Assembly (NCBI GenBank): GCA_002408385.1
Contig: DHSB01000124.1
Span: 1 to 7,225, forward strand
Direction: 5' to 3'
Source of the DNA: Myxococcales bacterium UBA5297
GTDB lineage: Bacteria; Myxococcota; Myxococcia; Myxococcales; UBA5297
Length of the DNA stretch: 7,225 nt
A program made the translations under genes and the position numbers. Under the pieces are notes generated by a model. That model worked only from the letters and a program-made list of their open reading frames with translations. It was not told the origin of the DNA and searched no databases. Positions within the stretch are counted from its first letter, which is position 1, and every line of letters begins with the position of its first letter. Shown piece by piece: positions 1-6,204 of the stretch.

Positions 1-51
1 GAACCCCCCTCGATCCGCGCCGGGGGTGCCTCGAACCCCCCTCGATCCGCG
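1..51. repeat. Tandem direct repeat, 32-bp period, cut by the window edge
   Basis: The 19-base string GAACCCCCCTCGATCCGCG occurs at 1-19 and again at 33-51, a spacing of 32 bases. A GCCGGGGGTGCCTC spacer lies between them. The spacing is not a multiple of three, so if the AlbA_2 gene reads through it, the two units are translated in different frames. The array may continue to the left of base 1. Confidence 0.75.
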
Positions 52-1613
52 TCTCGCGTTGCCACCGCCCCGGCCCGCGCTGACCCCTTCACGAAGCCCA
101 TCGCGAGCTGTTTGGCCGGTCGCTCTCCCGGGAAGTAATAGAAAGTCCGCTTCCCCTGCCCTGAGCTCTGGAGCATGCCTCGCTGCACCAGCGAATACAG
201 GGCGAGCGTCACATCGCGGGAATGGGCGTCGGTCATGCTGCCTAGCCGCGCGTGGGTCACCGACCGCTCGATTCCCACCGCTACCAGCGCGAGCTTCTGG
301 ACCTCGGAGAGCTGAAAAAAGGCGGGGCCGAAGCGCTGTTCGAGCGAGGAGACCGTGTCTGCCGGCAGCAGGCTCGCCATCCGCAACTCAAAGACCGTCT
401 GTTCGTACGGAGCGATTTCCTCGGCCAGCTCGGGCCTTCGCCATTCCTGCTGGCGCCAGGAGGCGTAGACCTTCGGTAACCCCGATCCCGCCTGCTCGCC
501 GAGGCCCACGAAACGAAACATCGCCTGCAAGCGCCGGTTGCGGCAGTCGCTGACCCCGCCGCGCACCGCTGCGTTCGCCGGCATTCTCATCGTCCCGGGA
601 TTGCGGAATTCGAAACCATCCGGTCGCTTGATGACCCTGATGGAAACCTGTCCCGTGTAGTCCGCGTGGATGAGCGTGTTGATGAATGCCTCGCGCAGCG
701 CCTCGTGCACCGAGGTCTCGTCGACGCGTACGCCGCCCTCCGCGATGCGAAACGGAACCTTCAAGTCGCGGAAGAGGCGGCTGATGACCAGATGGTAGAA
801 GTCGTAGAGGTTTCCGGACCACGCTCCGTCGAGCGTGACGCGATCGACCCAGCGCGGCTCTTCCTTCGTGGAAGGCAACTCCTGGTAGTCGAGCATGAAG
901 TACGGGAATTGTTCGCGTATCTCTGCCAACTTCCCGAACATGAGCAGGCCCGCTGCCGTAAGGCCTTCGGTGCCGCTCGCGCGGTCGCGCTGCCAGCCAC
1001 CGATGAGTCGCAGGAACTCCTTGTCGTCAGCGCCGTTCCATAGATGGTCTGGCTTGGCGGCTTTGAAGCTTTGGCGGTACTTCGCGAGCGTCGCCGAATC
1101 GATGTCGGCGAGGCCGTAGGCTCCGAGAATGCGCGCATCTCGCTCGTCCTCGACCTGCTCGGCCAGCATCCGCCTGACCTCTTCCTCCTGGCAGCGGTAG
1201 TCGCCTTCGAAGCTCCTGCGATAGGTGCCCGTGAGCGGGTTTCCGTGCAGAAAGACGGGGCGCTGTTTCCGGGAGGCGCGCGGGACGCGGACCCGAATGA
1301 CGTGCTTCCCCTCGACGTCCAGGTCCTCGACGTCTCCGCTGCCCAAGAGGCAAGCGCTGACCTTGTTCTGGTTGTTGAGCGTGTCCCACAGCGTCTTGAT
1401 GACGCGCTCCACGTCCTGGATACCGAGCACGTTGAGGCTGCCGTCGGGCAGCTCGCGCAGACCAAGGAGCACCTCGCCGCCATCGGTATTCGCCATGGCG
1501 GAGTAGGTCTTGAAGAAGTCCGCCGGGACCTCGCCCCGCCCGTCGCGACCCTGGGCGGCTTTGGCTTCGAGCTCCAGTCCTTCGGTGAGCTGTTCGAGCT
1601 CTGTGACCAGCAT
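1..1613 (-). CDS. AlbA_2 (Schlafen-like)/GHKL ATP-binding protein, 3' end beyond the window
   Basis: The minus-strand frame is open from the ATG at 1613 through base 1 without a stop (537 codons visible), so the gene is partial. Residues 11-130 look like an AlbA_2 domain, with the family pattern ELEAK then ANTDGGEVLLGL at 41-52. Residues 295-400 look like a degenerate GHKL ATPase (HATPase_c_4, the COG2865 type): an N-box-like HEALREAFINTLIHADY at 303-319, DGFEFRNPG at 332-340 and a glycine loop GLGEQAGSGLP at 370-380. Residues 435-497 fit a winged helix. Family members are annotated as ATP-binding or regulatory proteins and often occur in defence islands; the role here is unknown. An in-frame ATG at 1619 is possible, but GGGGAG at 1620-1625 abuts it and is six bases from the 1613 ATG, so 1613 is preferred. 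The gene follows a BrxC C-terminal remnant by 48 bases. The tail after residue 500 is low-complexity and runs into a short repeat. Confidence 0.85.
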   Translation of the reverse strand, partial: MLVTELEQLTEGLELEAKAAQGRDGRGEVPADFFKTYSAMANTDGGEVLLGLRELPDGSLNVLGIQDVERVIKTLWDTLNNQNKVSACLLGSGDVEDLDVEGKHVIRVRVPRASRKQRPVFLHGNPLTGTYRRSFEGDYRCQEEEVRRMLAEQVEDERDARILGAYGLADIDSATLAKYRQSFKAAKPDHLWNGADDKEFLRLIGGWQRDRASGTEGLTAAGLLMFGKLAEIREQFPYFMLDYQELPSTKEEPRWVDRVTLDGAWSGNLYDFYHLVISRLFRDLKVPFRIAEGGVRVDETSVHEALREAFINTLIHADYTGQVSIRVIKRPDGFEFRNPGTMRMPANAAVRGGVSDCRNRRLQAMFRFVGLGEQAGSGLPKVYASWRQQEWRRPELAEEIAPYEQTVFELRMASLLPADTVSSLEQRFGPAFFQLSEVQKLALVAVGIERSVTHARLGSMTDAHSRDVTLALYSLVQRGMLQSSGQGKRTFYYFPGERPAKQLAMGFVKGSARAGAVATRDADRGGFEAPPARIEGG

Positions 1614-1619
1614 GGTCAT

Positions 1620-1625
1620 CTCCCC
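1620..1625 (-). promoter_or_regulatory. Shine-Dalgarno of the AlbA_2/GHKL gene
   Basis: GGGGAG on the minus strand ends six bases before the ATG at 1613 and touches the alternative ATG at 1619. The spacing supports 1613 as the start. Confidence 0.6.
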
Positions 1626-1661
1626 TTCCCGGCCAGGAAACCGCTCATCCGGATGCGACGG

Positions 1662-1742
1662 TCAGACAAGCCGAATTCGCGCTCCGTTGTCGAGCTGCTG
1701 CGGCTTTAGCCTTTCCTCCAACTCGGTTCTCACCACCTGCTC
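1662..1742 (-). pseudogene. Remnant of a brxC 3' end (BrxC C-terminus)
   Basis: A minus-strand frame of 26 codons plus TGA encodes EQVVRTELEERL, then KPQQLDNGARIRLV. The end of the BrxC-like gene elsewhere in the window reads AQVVKVEL, then VELEERIGARLENGRRIRLT. The C-termini align as ELEERL..LDNGARIRLV against ELEERI..LENGRRIRLT, and DNA strings such as CAGGTGGTGA and GAGTTGGAGGA are shared. The alignment implies that the remnant lacks roughly 18-20 residues between the VV and ELEER blocks. It lies in a different frame from the methyltransferase fragment just upstream and stops 48 bases before the AlbA_2 gene. It is too short to act on its own. The assignment rests on similarity by eye over about 25 residues. 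Confidence 0.6.
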
Positions 1743-1762
1743 TCAGCGCCTCGTCGAAGGCG

Positions 1763-2052
1763 AGCCGGTTGAGCAGGGGCGCCGAGGCTTCCTTCACCGC
1801 GTCGAGCAGGAGGCGCGCGCAGGCGGCCTCGCGGTCCTTGGCGGTCTTGGGATGGGCGGTGCGGACCCGCTCGTCGAGCCAGGCTTCGAGCCGCTCGCGC
1901 TTCTTGCGCGGCTCTTCGGCGAGGGCGGCTTTGTCCGCAGGCAGCGAGAGCTGGTAGCGACTTTCGGCGGCGGAGTGCAGGTCCAGAAGGAGACGAGCGC
2001 GGAGGTCGCGGATGGTCTTGGAGAGGAGCTGCTTGGCCTCGGGGGTGAGCAT
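1763..2052 (-). pseudogene. pglX: pglX-like DNA methyltransferase, 5' fragment, copy 1
   Basis: Starting at ATG 2052, the frame encodes MLTPEAKQLLSKTIRDLRAR followed by a charged helical stretch and AWLDERVRTAHPKTA, ending in LLNRL. I recognise this as the N-terminus of an Eco57I-type adenine methyltransferase of the PglX kind, which in BREX modifies host DNA. Intact family members usually exceed 1000 residues; only about 97 are present, and no methylase motifs (NPPY, SAM-binding loop) are reached. The open frame continues past 1763 to a TGA at 1645 in sequence of a different character, giving 135 residues in all. Copy 1 keeps its ATG and could in principle be translated, but it cannot be an enzyme. 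Similarity to the second copy ends near 1763. The PglX name is from memory of the family and could instead be a related type II methyltransferase. Confidence 0.65.
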
Positions 2053-2071
2053 GGGGAGCCGGCCCTCCTGC
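1763..2071. repeat. Long direct repeat, left copy
   Basis: This segment matches 3954-4259 over its whole length in the same orientation, with scattered substitutions and one 3-base length difference near the left end. It covers the methyltransferase 5' fragment plus 19 bases upstream of its ATG, after which the two copies diverge. With its partner it brackets 1.88 kb that holds the PIN cassette. Confidence 0.85.
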
Positions 2072-2462
2072 CTGATTGGGGTGTGTCTGATGGGATTGGG
2101 TAAACCTACTGCAAGACAGGAGGTTTGCGTGCGAAGTGGAGAAGACTCCCCAGATGCACCGGTCGGGCTCGGCCAGCAGGAAGGCGCCGTCGGCGTCCTT
2201 CCAGACGCGCGGGGCGGGCCGGACGGACCAAGCTCGCGGTCGGGGCAGTGTCAGCCCCCTCTGGCACGCTGAACGTGGTTGGCGGAATGCGCGCTTTAAG
2301 ACTGGCGTGGGGCGACGTGCCGTGGCCCGTTGACTGCCGGTCTCCGCGCGTCCAGGCACGAGGGCTGCGACGGCAGAGGAGGAGCTACAGCTCATGGCTG
2401 CCAGCTCGGCGAGGAAGAGGCTGCTGGCCAAAGCCGGCGGCCAAGGTAGCCGGTTGGGGACG
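2072..2462. other. Gene-free stretch beside the PIN cassette
   Basis: No convincing gene is seen in this stretch of about 390 bases. A minus-strand frame around 2120-2220 contains a protein-like run (RVWKDADGAFLLAEPDRC) that I cannot assign; it may be debris of a lost gene. A 6-bp inverted repeat, AAACCT (2102-2107) with AGGTTT (2121-2126), has a 13-base loop and no T-run, so it is not a good terminator. Confidence 0.5.
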
Positions 2463-2481
2463 GGCGGCTATACTTGCCGCC
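2463..2481 (+). promoter_or_regulatory. Possible -10 element inside an inverted repeat (operator-like)
   Basis: GGCGGC (2463-2468) and GCCGCC (2476-2481) form a perfect 6-bp inverted repeat around TATACTT, and TATACT (2469-2474) matches a sigma-70 -10 box at five of six positions. The dyad lies 29 bases before the ATG at 2510, the position expected for an autoregulated toxin-antitoxin operon. No clear -35 box is seen at the right distance, so the promoter call is tentative; the dyad itself is exact. Confidence 0.4.
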
Positions 2482-2509
2482 TCTGTTGATAGTGGACAAG
2501 TGGGTGACC

Positions 2510-3280
2510 ATGTCCTCGCAAGAAAACACTACGCAGGCGCCGGAAAGCCTCGGACTCGGCATCGCCGTCGAAGGCGAAGGAATCGCTCCGTCCGACCTCA
2601 CCATTCAGCATCTTGCCGAGCTGCTCGAGGCGACGGCTGCAGTGCTCAATTCGCTCGATTCGGATCGGACCCAGCGCGCGCGTCCGTACCTTCGAAAGAT
2701 TCGGGAGGGCTCGGCCGAGTTGGTGTTCGAGTCGGCGGAGCTCGAGTGGGCCGGCTTGGTAAACGACTTCTACGACGTCGTGAAGGCTCGCGGTGCTGGG
2801 GCCAAGGCCGCGGTCAAGCGCAGCCTGATTCGCCTTTTCAAGGCCGGGCGCATCGGCGGCATCCGCGTGTCGGTCATCGGCAGCCATGAAGAGGCTCGTG
2901 CGCAGCCAATCCGCATGGCGGCGCCGGTCGAAGAACGGGAGGCCACAATCGAGTGGACTTCGACCGTCTATGGCCGCGTCGTCGGCGTGAACATTTTTGC
3001 GGATCACTCGACGGTGAAGATGGAGCTCGCCGATGGTGGCCGGCAGGACTACACCGTCGAGGTTTCGTTGGCCGAGAAGGCGGCGAGGCTATTCAACAAG
3101 CCGGCGCGCGGCGGCCTGTACTACGTGACCTCGGGCGAGCGCCATGAGTCGACGGGCCTGACTGACATCGAGTTCTGGCGGGAGTCTGACTTCCTTGACG
3201 ATCTTCGAGTGATTCGCCGTGAGCTGGAAGAAGCCGGCATGCAGGTGAATCCCGAAGAGTGGATCCGGGAGCTCGACTGA
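2510..3280 (+). CDS. Unrecognised 256-residue partner of the PIN nuclease
   Basis: I do not recognise the family. The protein starts with a short polar stretch, followed by an alpha/beta region (residues 15-125) with a helical segment LTIQHLAELLEATAAVLNSL at 30-49 and a basic helix near 98-113. Residues 150-212 read like a small beta-barrel (STVYGRVVGVNIF, then VKMELADGGRQDYTVEV, then GGLYYVTSGE). The tail is acidic and helical. No signal peptide or membrane segment is seen. The ATG at 2510 is preferred; in-frame GTG codons at 2492 and 2504 and a TTG at 2474 are alternatives, but the TTG overlaps the putative -10 box. The ribosome site is weak. Its TGA overlaps the ATG of the PIN gene, so the two are co-translated. 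By position it could be the antitoxin or regulator of the nuclease, although it is much larger than usual VapB antitoxins. Confidence 0.8.
   Translation: MSSQENTTQAPESLGLGIAVEGEGIAPSDLTIQHLAELLEATAAVLNSLDSDRTQRARPYLRKIREGSAELVFESAELEWAGLVNDFYDVVKARGAGAKAAVKRSLIRLFKAGRIGGIRVSVIGSHEEARAQPIRMAAPVEEREATIEWTSTVYGRVVGVNIFADHSTVKMELADGGRQDYTVEVSLAEKAARLFNKPARGGLYYVTSGERHESTGLTDIEFWRESDFLDDLRVIRRELEEAGMQVNPEEWIRELD
3267..3271 (+). promoter_or_regulatory. Shine-Dalgarno of the PIN gene
   Basis: GGGAG lies inside the end of the upstream gene, eight bases before the ATG at 3280, and supports that start within the TGATG overlap. Confidence 0.6.
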
Positions 3281-3852
3281 TGCTCAAGGACATCGGGGTT
3301 GTTGATTCCAGCGTCGTCATCCTTCTCGGCGTTCCCATGACCGGGAAGGAGAGCGCCGATTACGATCGGCGCTTCCAGCGGGCAAGCGAGCGGATGCAGG
3401 AGCTCTGGGAAGAGGGAATCCGGTTCGTCATTCCGGCGCCGGTCATCACCGAGCTGAGTCGCGACGGTCCTGGCCTGCAGCTTCTGCAGAGGGTGCTCGC
3501 GAGGATGAGCGGCTGGCGAATCCATGCGTTCGACCAGGAATGCGCGAAGGTAGCCGCGCAGATGCTGTACCCGGCACTCCGAGCGCGTCCTCTCGGCGAA
3601 TCAAGGCTGGCAATGAAGTACGACGCTATGATCGCTGCGGTCGCCCACCAGCTCGAGGCGAAGTACATGCTCACGGACAACCGAGGCGACTTCGCGACTT
3701 ATCTCAAGCTGGTGAGCTCCAACACGGAGCTGGTGAACGTCAGCGATCCGCGGACGAAGGGGCAGCTTCGTTTCATTGATACGGCGCGAACAAAGGCAAC
3801 GGAAATTCAGGAATTCGGGGTGGCGGCCGAACGAAAACCTGAAGGCGAGTAG
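3280..3852 (+). CDS. PIN-domain nuclease (VapC-like)
   Basis: The 190-residue product has the acidic residues of a PIN-domain metal-dependent RNase in the expected order: Asp9 in GVVDSSVVILL, Glu58 in APVITELSR, Asp115 in KYDAMIAAVAHQ, and Asp133/Asp137 in YMLTDNRGDF. PIN proteins of the VapC kind cleave tRNA or other RNA with a magnesium-dependent site and are normally held inactive by a co-encoded antitoxin. Length is above the usual 130-150 residues; residues 20-48 form an inserted helical segment and the C-terminus extends past 160 with a charged tail. The ATG shares its A with the stop of the preceding gene (TGATG), which implies translational coupling. An in-frame GTG at 3259 is an unlikely alternative start. 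All catalytic acids are present, so the protein is probably active. Nuclease class is a confident call; toxin function is inferred. Confidence 0.85.
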   Translation: MLKDIGVVDSSVVILLGVPMTGKESADYDRRFQRASERMQELWEEGIRFVIPAPVITELSRDGPGLQLLQRVLARMSGWRIHAFDQECAKVAAQMLYPALRARPLGESRLAMKYDAMIAAVAHQLEAKYMLTDNRGDFATYLKLVSSNTELVNVSDPRTKGQLRFIDTARTKATEIQEFGVAAERKPEGE

Positions 3853-3953
3853 TGTCCGGCCATGCATCGCGATCAGCTATGCAGAGGACTAGTCGGCGCA
3901 GCGAAATGGTTTGAACCTGCTCGATCCCTGCATCGACGTGGCGCAGCAGCTTT

Positions 3954-4240
3954 AGCCGGTTGAGGGTTGCCGAGAATTCCGTCACCGCGTCGAGCAGGAA
4001 GCGCGCGCGGGCGGTCTCGCGGTCCTAGGCAGTCTTCGGATGGGTGGTACGCACCCGCTCGTCGAGCCAGGCCTCGAGCCGCTCGCGCTCCTTGCGCGGC
4101 TCTTCGGTGAGAGCGGCTTTGTCGAGCGGGAGTGAGAGGCGATAGCGGCGGTCGGCGGCGGATTGCAGGTCCTGGAGGAGACGCGCGCGGAGGTCGCGGA
4201 TGGCCTTGGAGAGGAGTTGCTTGGCCTCGGGGGTGAGTAT
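3954..4240 (-). pseudogene. pglX: pglX-like DNA methyltransferase, 5' fragment, copy 2 (start lost, in-frame stop)
   Basis: The minus-strand frame encodes ILTPEAKQLLSKAIRDLRAR and continues to AWLDERVRTTHPKTA, matching copy 1 at about four of five residues. Two lesions are visible. The codon aligned with the copy 1 ATG is ATA (4240-4238). The Lys codon AAG after PKTA has become TAG (CTA on the plus strand, near 4026-4028). Beyond the stop the frame stays homologous (DRETARARFLLDAV, then TLNRLKLLRH) to about 3954. The frame remains open past that point toward 3773, but I cannot say whether that part is methyltransferase. The fragment follows the DUF4276 gene by 70 bases on the same strand, the place where pglX would be expected after brxC and an accessory module. 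No methylase domain is present. Confidence 0.7.
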
Positions 4241-4259
4241 GGGGAGCCGGCTCTCTTGA
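3954..4259. repeat. Long direct repeat, right copy
   Basis: This is the partner of 1763-2071, in the same orientation. Similarity includes 19 bases beyond the methyltransferase start position (GGGGAGCCGGCTCTCTTG here against GGGGAGCCGGCCCTCCTG in the left copy), then stops sharply. Confidence 0.85.
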
Positions 4260-4310
4260 TGCGGTTCATTCTGCTTATGCGGCCGTTGCGATCCCGCTTC
4301 GATCCTTTGT

Positions 4311-4979
4311 CTATGGTCCCGAGGCCGCCGCGCTCCGAGTTGACCTTTTCGCGGCTGGGGCATGCTCGCCAGCAAGTTCACGCACTCGCCGACAGAACTT
4401 AACGAAACTTGGGGAGACGTTTGCTTTCTCCAACGGCTCATTGACTCTGAGAGTTTTTCCCATGCTTTCCCCCCAATTGACTTTATCGTCGGAAGGTGCG
4501 CCGATTACCTGCATGAATAGCTCCCAACTTCCGACGCGTGAATCTGGCACCCAGTCACCTAGTTTTCGGAGGTTTGCTTTCGGGAATGCTTCTCTGATCG
4601 CGACACGATCACCTAAATACCAGGACTCCGACTCCTCGATCGCCAGTCGAAAAATCGTGACGGGACAACTCGCGAGCGCCTGCTGCATCCTCTTCAGGCG
4701 ATTAAGAAGACCTGAGCAGTCATCGCGATCGACATCGAGAAGAACCACAACTCGGTCAGTCGAAGAATCAAGAACCTCACCCCAGGCGCGAAGCTTCATC
4801 GGAAGGTTATCAAGCAATCCGCGACGACTGGAATCGACCTTTGCATCAGGGTCGCCAGGCAACTTACCCCTGCCTTGATGCGGGTAGATCTCCCACGCAT
4901 GCCCTGGTATCAGCCGCGGCAACAGGTTTTCGAGCAGAGACACGTCCGCTGGTCCTTCCACGAGGAAATGAAGTCTCAC
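4311..4979 (-). CDS. DUF4276 family TOPRIM-like protein
   Basis: The 222-residue product has the hallmarks of DUF4276: an N-terminal strand and acidic motif HFLVEGPADVSLLENLLPRL (Glu8), a DxD-type motif VVVLLDVDRDDC (Asp82, Asp84) and the conserved RLAIEESESWYLGD at 111-124. The Glu plus DxD layout is that of a TOPRIM nuclease fold, as in the C-terminal half of OLD nucleases. The GTG at 4979 is chosen because it overlaps the ATPase stop as GTGA; a TTG at 5015 is possible but would add a long overlap, and the conserved domain begins at the GTG. Translation is therefore coupled to the ATPase, and the two probably form one complex. The C-terminal 15 residues are low-complexity. Base composition is below that of the flanking BREX DNA, in line with transfer as a unit with the ATPase. 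Confidence 0.85.
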   Translation of the reverse strand: MRLHFLVEGPADVSLLENLLPRLIPGHAWEIYPHQGRGKLPGDPDAKVDSSRRGLLDNLPMKLRAWGEVLDSSTDRVVVLLDVDRDDCSGLLNRLKRMQQALASCPVTIFRLAIEESESWYLGDRVAIREAFPKANLRKLGDWVPDSRVGSWELFMQVIGAPSDDKVNWGESMGKTLRVNEPLEKANVSPSFVKFCRRVRELAGEHAPAAKRSTRSAAASGP

Positions 4980-6193
4980 GGCGAAACCCTGTCGTGAAAG
5001 TGATTGCTGTACCAAAGGCCGCCAAGCGCTAAACCTTCATCGACCAGTTCGCGAACGCCCTTTATGTCAGCTGCGCGAGTAAGTTCTGCATGCCCCCTGT
5101 CGTCGCGTTGAGCTAGCCAAACCTGCTCAGGAGAGAGCGCATCGACGAGGTAAGGAGAGTGTGTGGTGACGAGGACATTCGTGTCACGGCTTGCCGCATG
5201 ACCTTTGAATTCCTCCGCGAGTCTCGGAAGCAGGCGGTGGTACAGACCATTCTCGGGCTCCTCGATACCTATAAACGGACGGGGTTCCGGATCTTCAAGA
5301 AGCAGTAGATATGCGAACATCTTCAGGGTCCCATCCGACATGTTCGCGGCATAGAAAGGATCTTTGAAGCCCTGCTCGTTGAACGCAACAAGCAATCGGC
5401 CGTCCGCGCTTCGGGTTGTTTTTATTGTTCGTATTCCAGGAATCCGACGCGCAATCTTTGAGAGTACCTTGTTGAATTCCGCCTGCCGTCGCTCCATATA
5501 TTGGACGACATTCGCGAGATTATCCCCCGTACGATTTAGGTGTTTTTGCGCACCCGCTGTTGGAAGAGTGCGCGCTGCATCCGGAAGAAAGTAAGACAGG
5601 TACCAGCCCTCTATGAAGGCACGTAGCCCTAGAATTCGGGGATGCTGCTTGAGTTGCCCTAGCGTAGTGATCCCAAGCTTCCGTGGGTCATCCAATTTGA
5701 CCGAATCACTCTCGTTGCCCTCGCCCGCGGCGGTCGATTGCCCAGACCAAGCGGTGCCTTCGCCATGCTCGAGCTTAACGAACGGATATGGACGGCCATG
5801 CTTCTGTCCCTTACGCCTCTGTTTCAATGTTTCCCACGCGACGACCGGCACGTCATCCTTTAGCTCGACGCCCAAGGAGTAAGAAATGGGGCGGGATGAT
5901 TTGTCCTCACGGTAATAAAGGTCAAATTCAATAGGGCCCGTTTGGCCTTTCGTACGAAGGCTTTCGAAGCCACCACGATGGGGCTTGTCGCAAGCTGCCT
6001 CGACGTTCTCGGCGAGGCAGTCAGCAAGAAACCCGAAAGCGTCGAGCACGGTAGATTTGCCGCTGCCATTCGGCCCAATCAGGCAAGTCAATGCCGGAAG
6101 ATAGTCCTTTTCTTTGTCGTATTCATACTTGCCAAGAACAACATCTCGAAGTGCCTTATAGTTTCGTATTCTGATGCCAAGAAGGTGGCCCAT
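4976..6193 (-). CDS. OLD/RecF-like AAA_21 ABC-type ATPase
   Basis: The 405-residue protein starts GIRIRNYKALRDVVL, the usual entry of RecF/OLD ATPases. Walker A is GPNGSGKS at 40-47, the ABC signature region is MSDGTLK at 285-291, Walker B with catalytic Glu is FIGIEEPE at 307-314, and the H-loop is TTHSPYLVDAL at 343-353. All ATPase motifs are intact. There is no TOPRIM domain at the C-terminus; that role appears to be supplied by the overlapping DUF4276 gene, as in split OLD-like systems and, by analogy, PARIS (AriA ATPase with AriB). The start ATG at 6193 has GAGG six bases upstream. It begins 30 bases after brxC ends on the same strand, so it may be read with the BREX operon as well as from its own promoter. 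Codon use is less GC-rich than brxC. Defence function is inferred from architecture and neighbourhood. Confidence 0.9.
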   Translation of the reverse strand: MGHLLGIRIRNYKALRDVVLGKYEYDKEKDYLPALTCLIGPNGSGKSTVLDAFGFLADCLAENVEAACDKPHRGGFESLRTKGQTGPIEFDLYYREDKSSRPISYSLGVELKDDVPVVAWETLKQRRKGQKHGRPYPFVKLEHGEGTAWSGQSTAAGEGNESDSVKLDDPRKLGITTLGQLKQHPRILGLRAFIEGWYLSYFLPDAARTLPTAGAQKHLNRTGDNLANVVQYMERRQAEFNKVLSKIARRIPGIRTIKTTRSADGRLLVAFNEQGFKDPFYAANMSDGTLKMFAYLLLLEDPEPRPFIGIEEPENGLYHRLLPRLAEEFKGHAASRDTNVLVTTHSPYLVDALSPEQVWLAQRDDRGHAELTRAADIKGVRELVDEGLALGGLWYSNHFHDRVSP

Positions 6194-6204
6194 CTTTAGC
6201 CTCG

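Noticed and set aside
1..51. Start of a CRISPR array
   Set aside because: The 19-base repeat with a 13-base spacer is too short on both counts, and only two units are visible.
388..1483. Several long open frames on both strands overlapping the AlbA_2/GHKL gene
   Set aside because: Their products are Arg/Ala/Pro- or Ser/Thr-rich with no motifs, as expected of shadow frames in GC-rich DNA; the AlbA_2/GHKL frame has clear family motifs.
2102..2126. Inverted repeat AAACCT/AGGTTT as a terminator
   Set aside because: Only six base pairs with a 13-base loop and no T-run on either strand.
1730..2431. 233-codon minus-strand open frame
   Set aside because: It overlaps the pglX fragment in another frame and its product is low-complexity; only a short internal run looks protein-like.
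2125..2889. 254-codon plus-strand open frame upstream of and across the 256-residue gene
   Set aside because: Basic, low-complexity product in a shifted frame over a better-supported gene.
3860..3885. Short TGCAT/ATGCA inverted repeat after the PIN gene as a terminator
   Set aside because: Five-base arms with an 11-base loop and no T-run; it is likely chance.
4025..4441. 138-codon minus-strand frame read as a complete gene containing the second pglX fragment
   Set aside because: Its first 65 or so codons are an alternative frame of the DUF4276 C-terminus and intergenic DNA; only the part from 4240 downward is homologous to methyltransferase.
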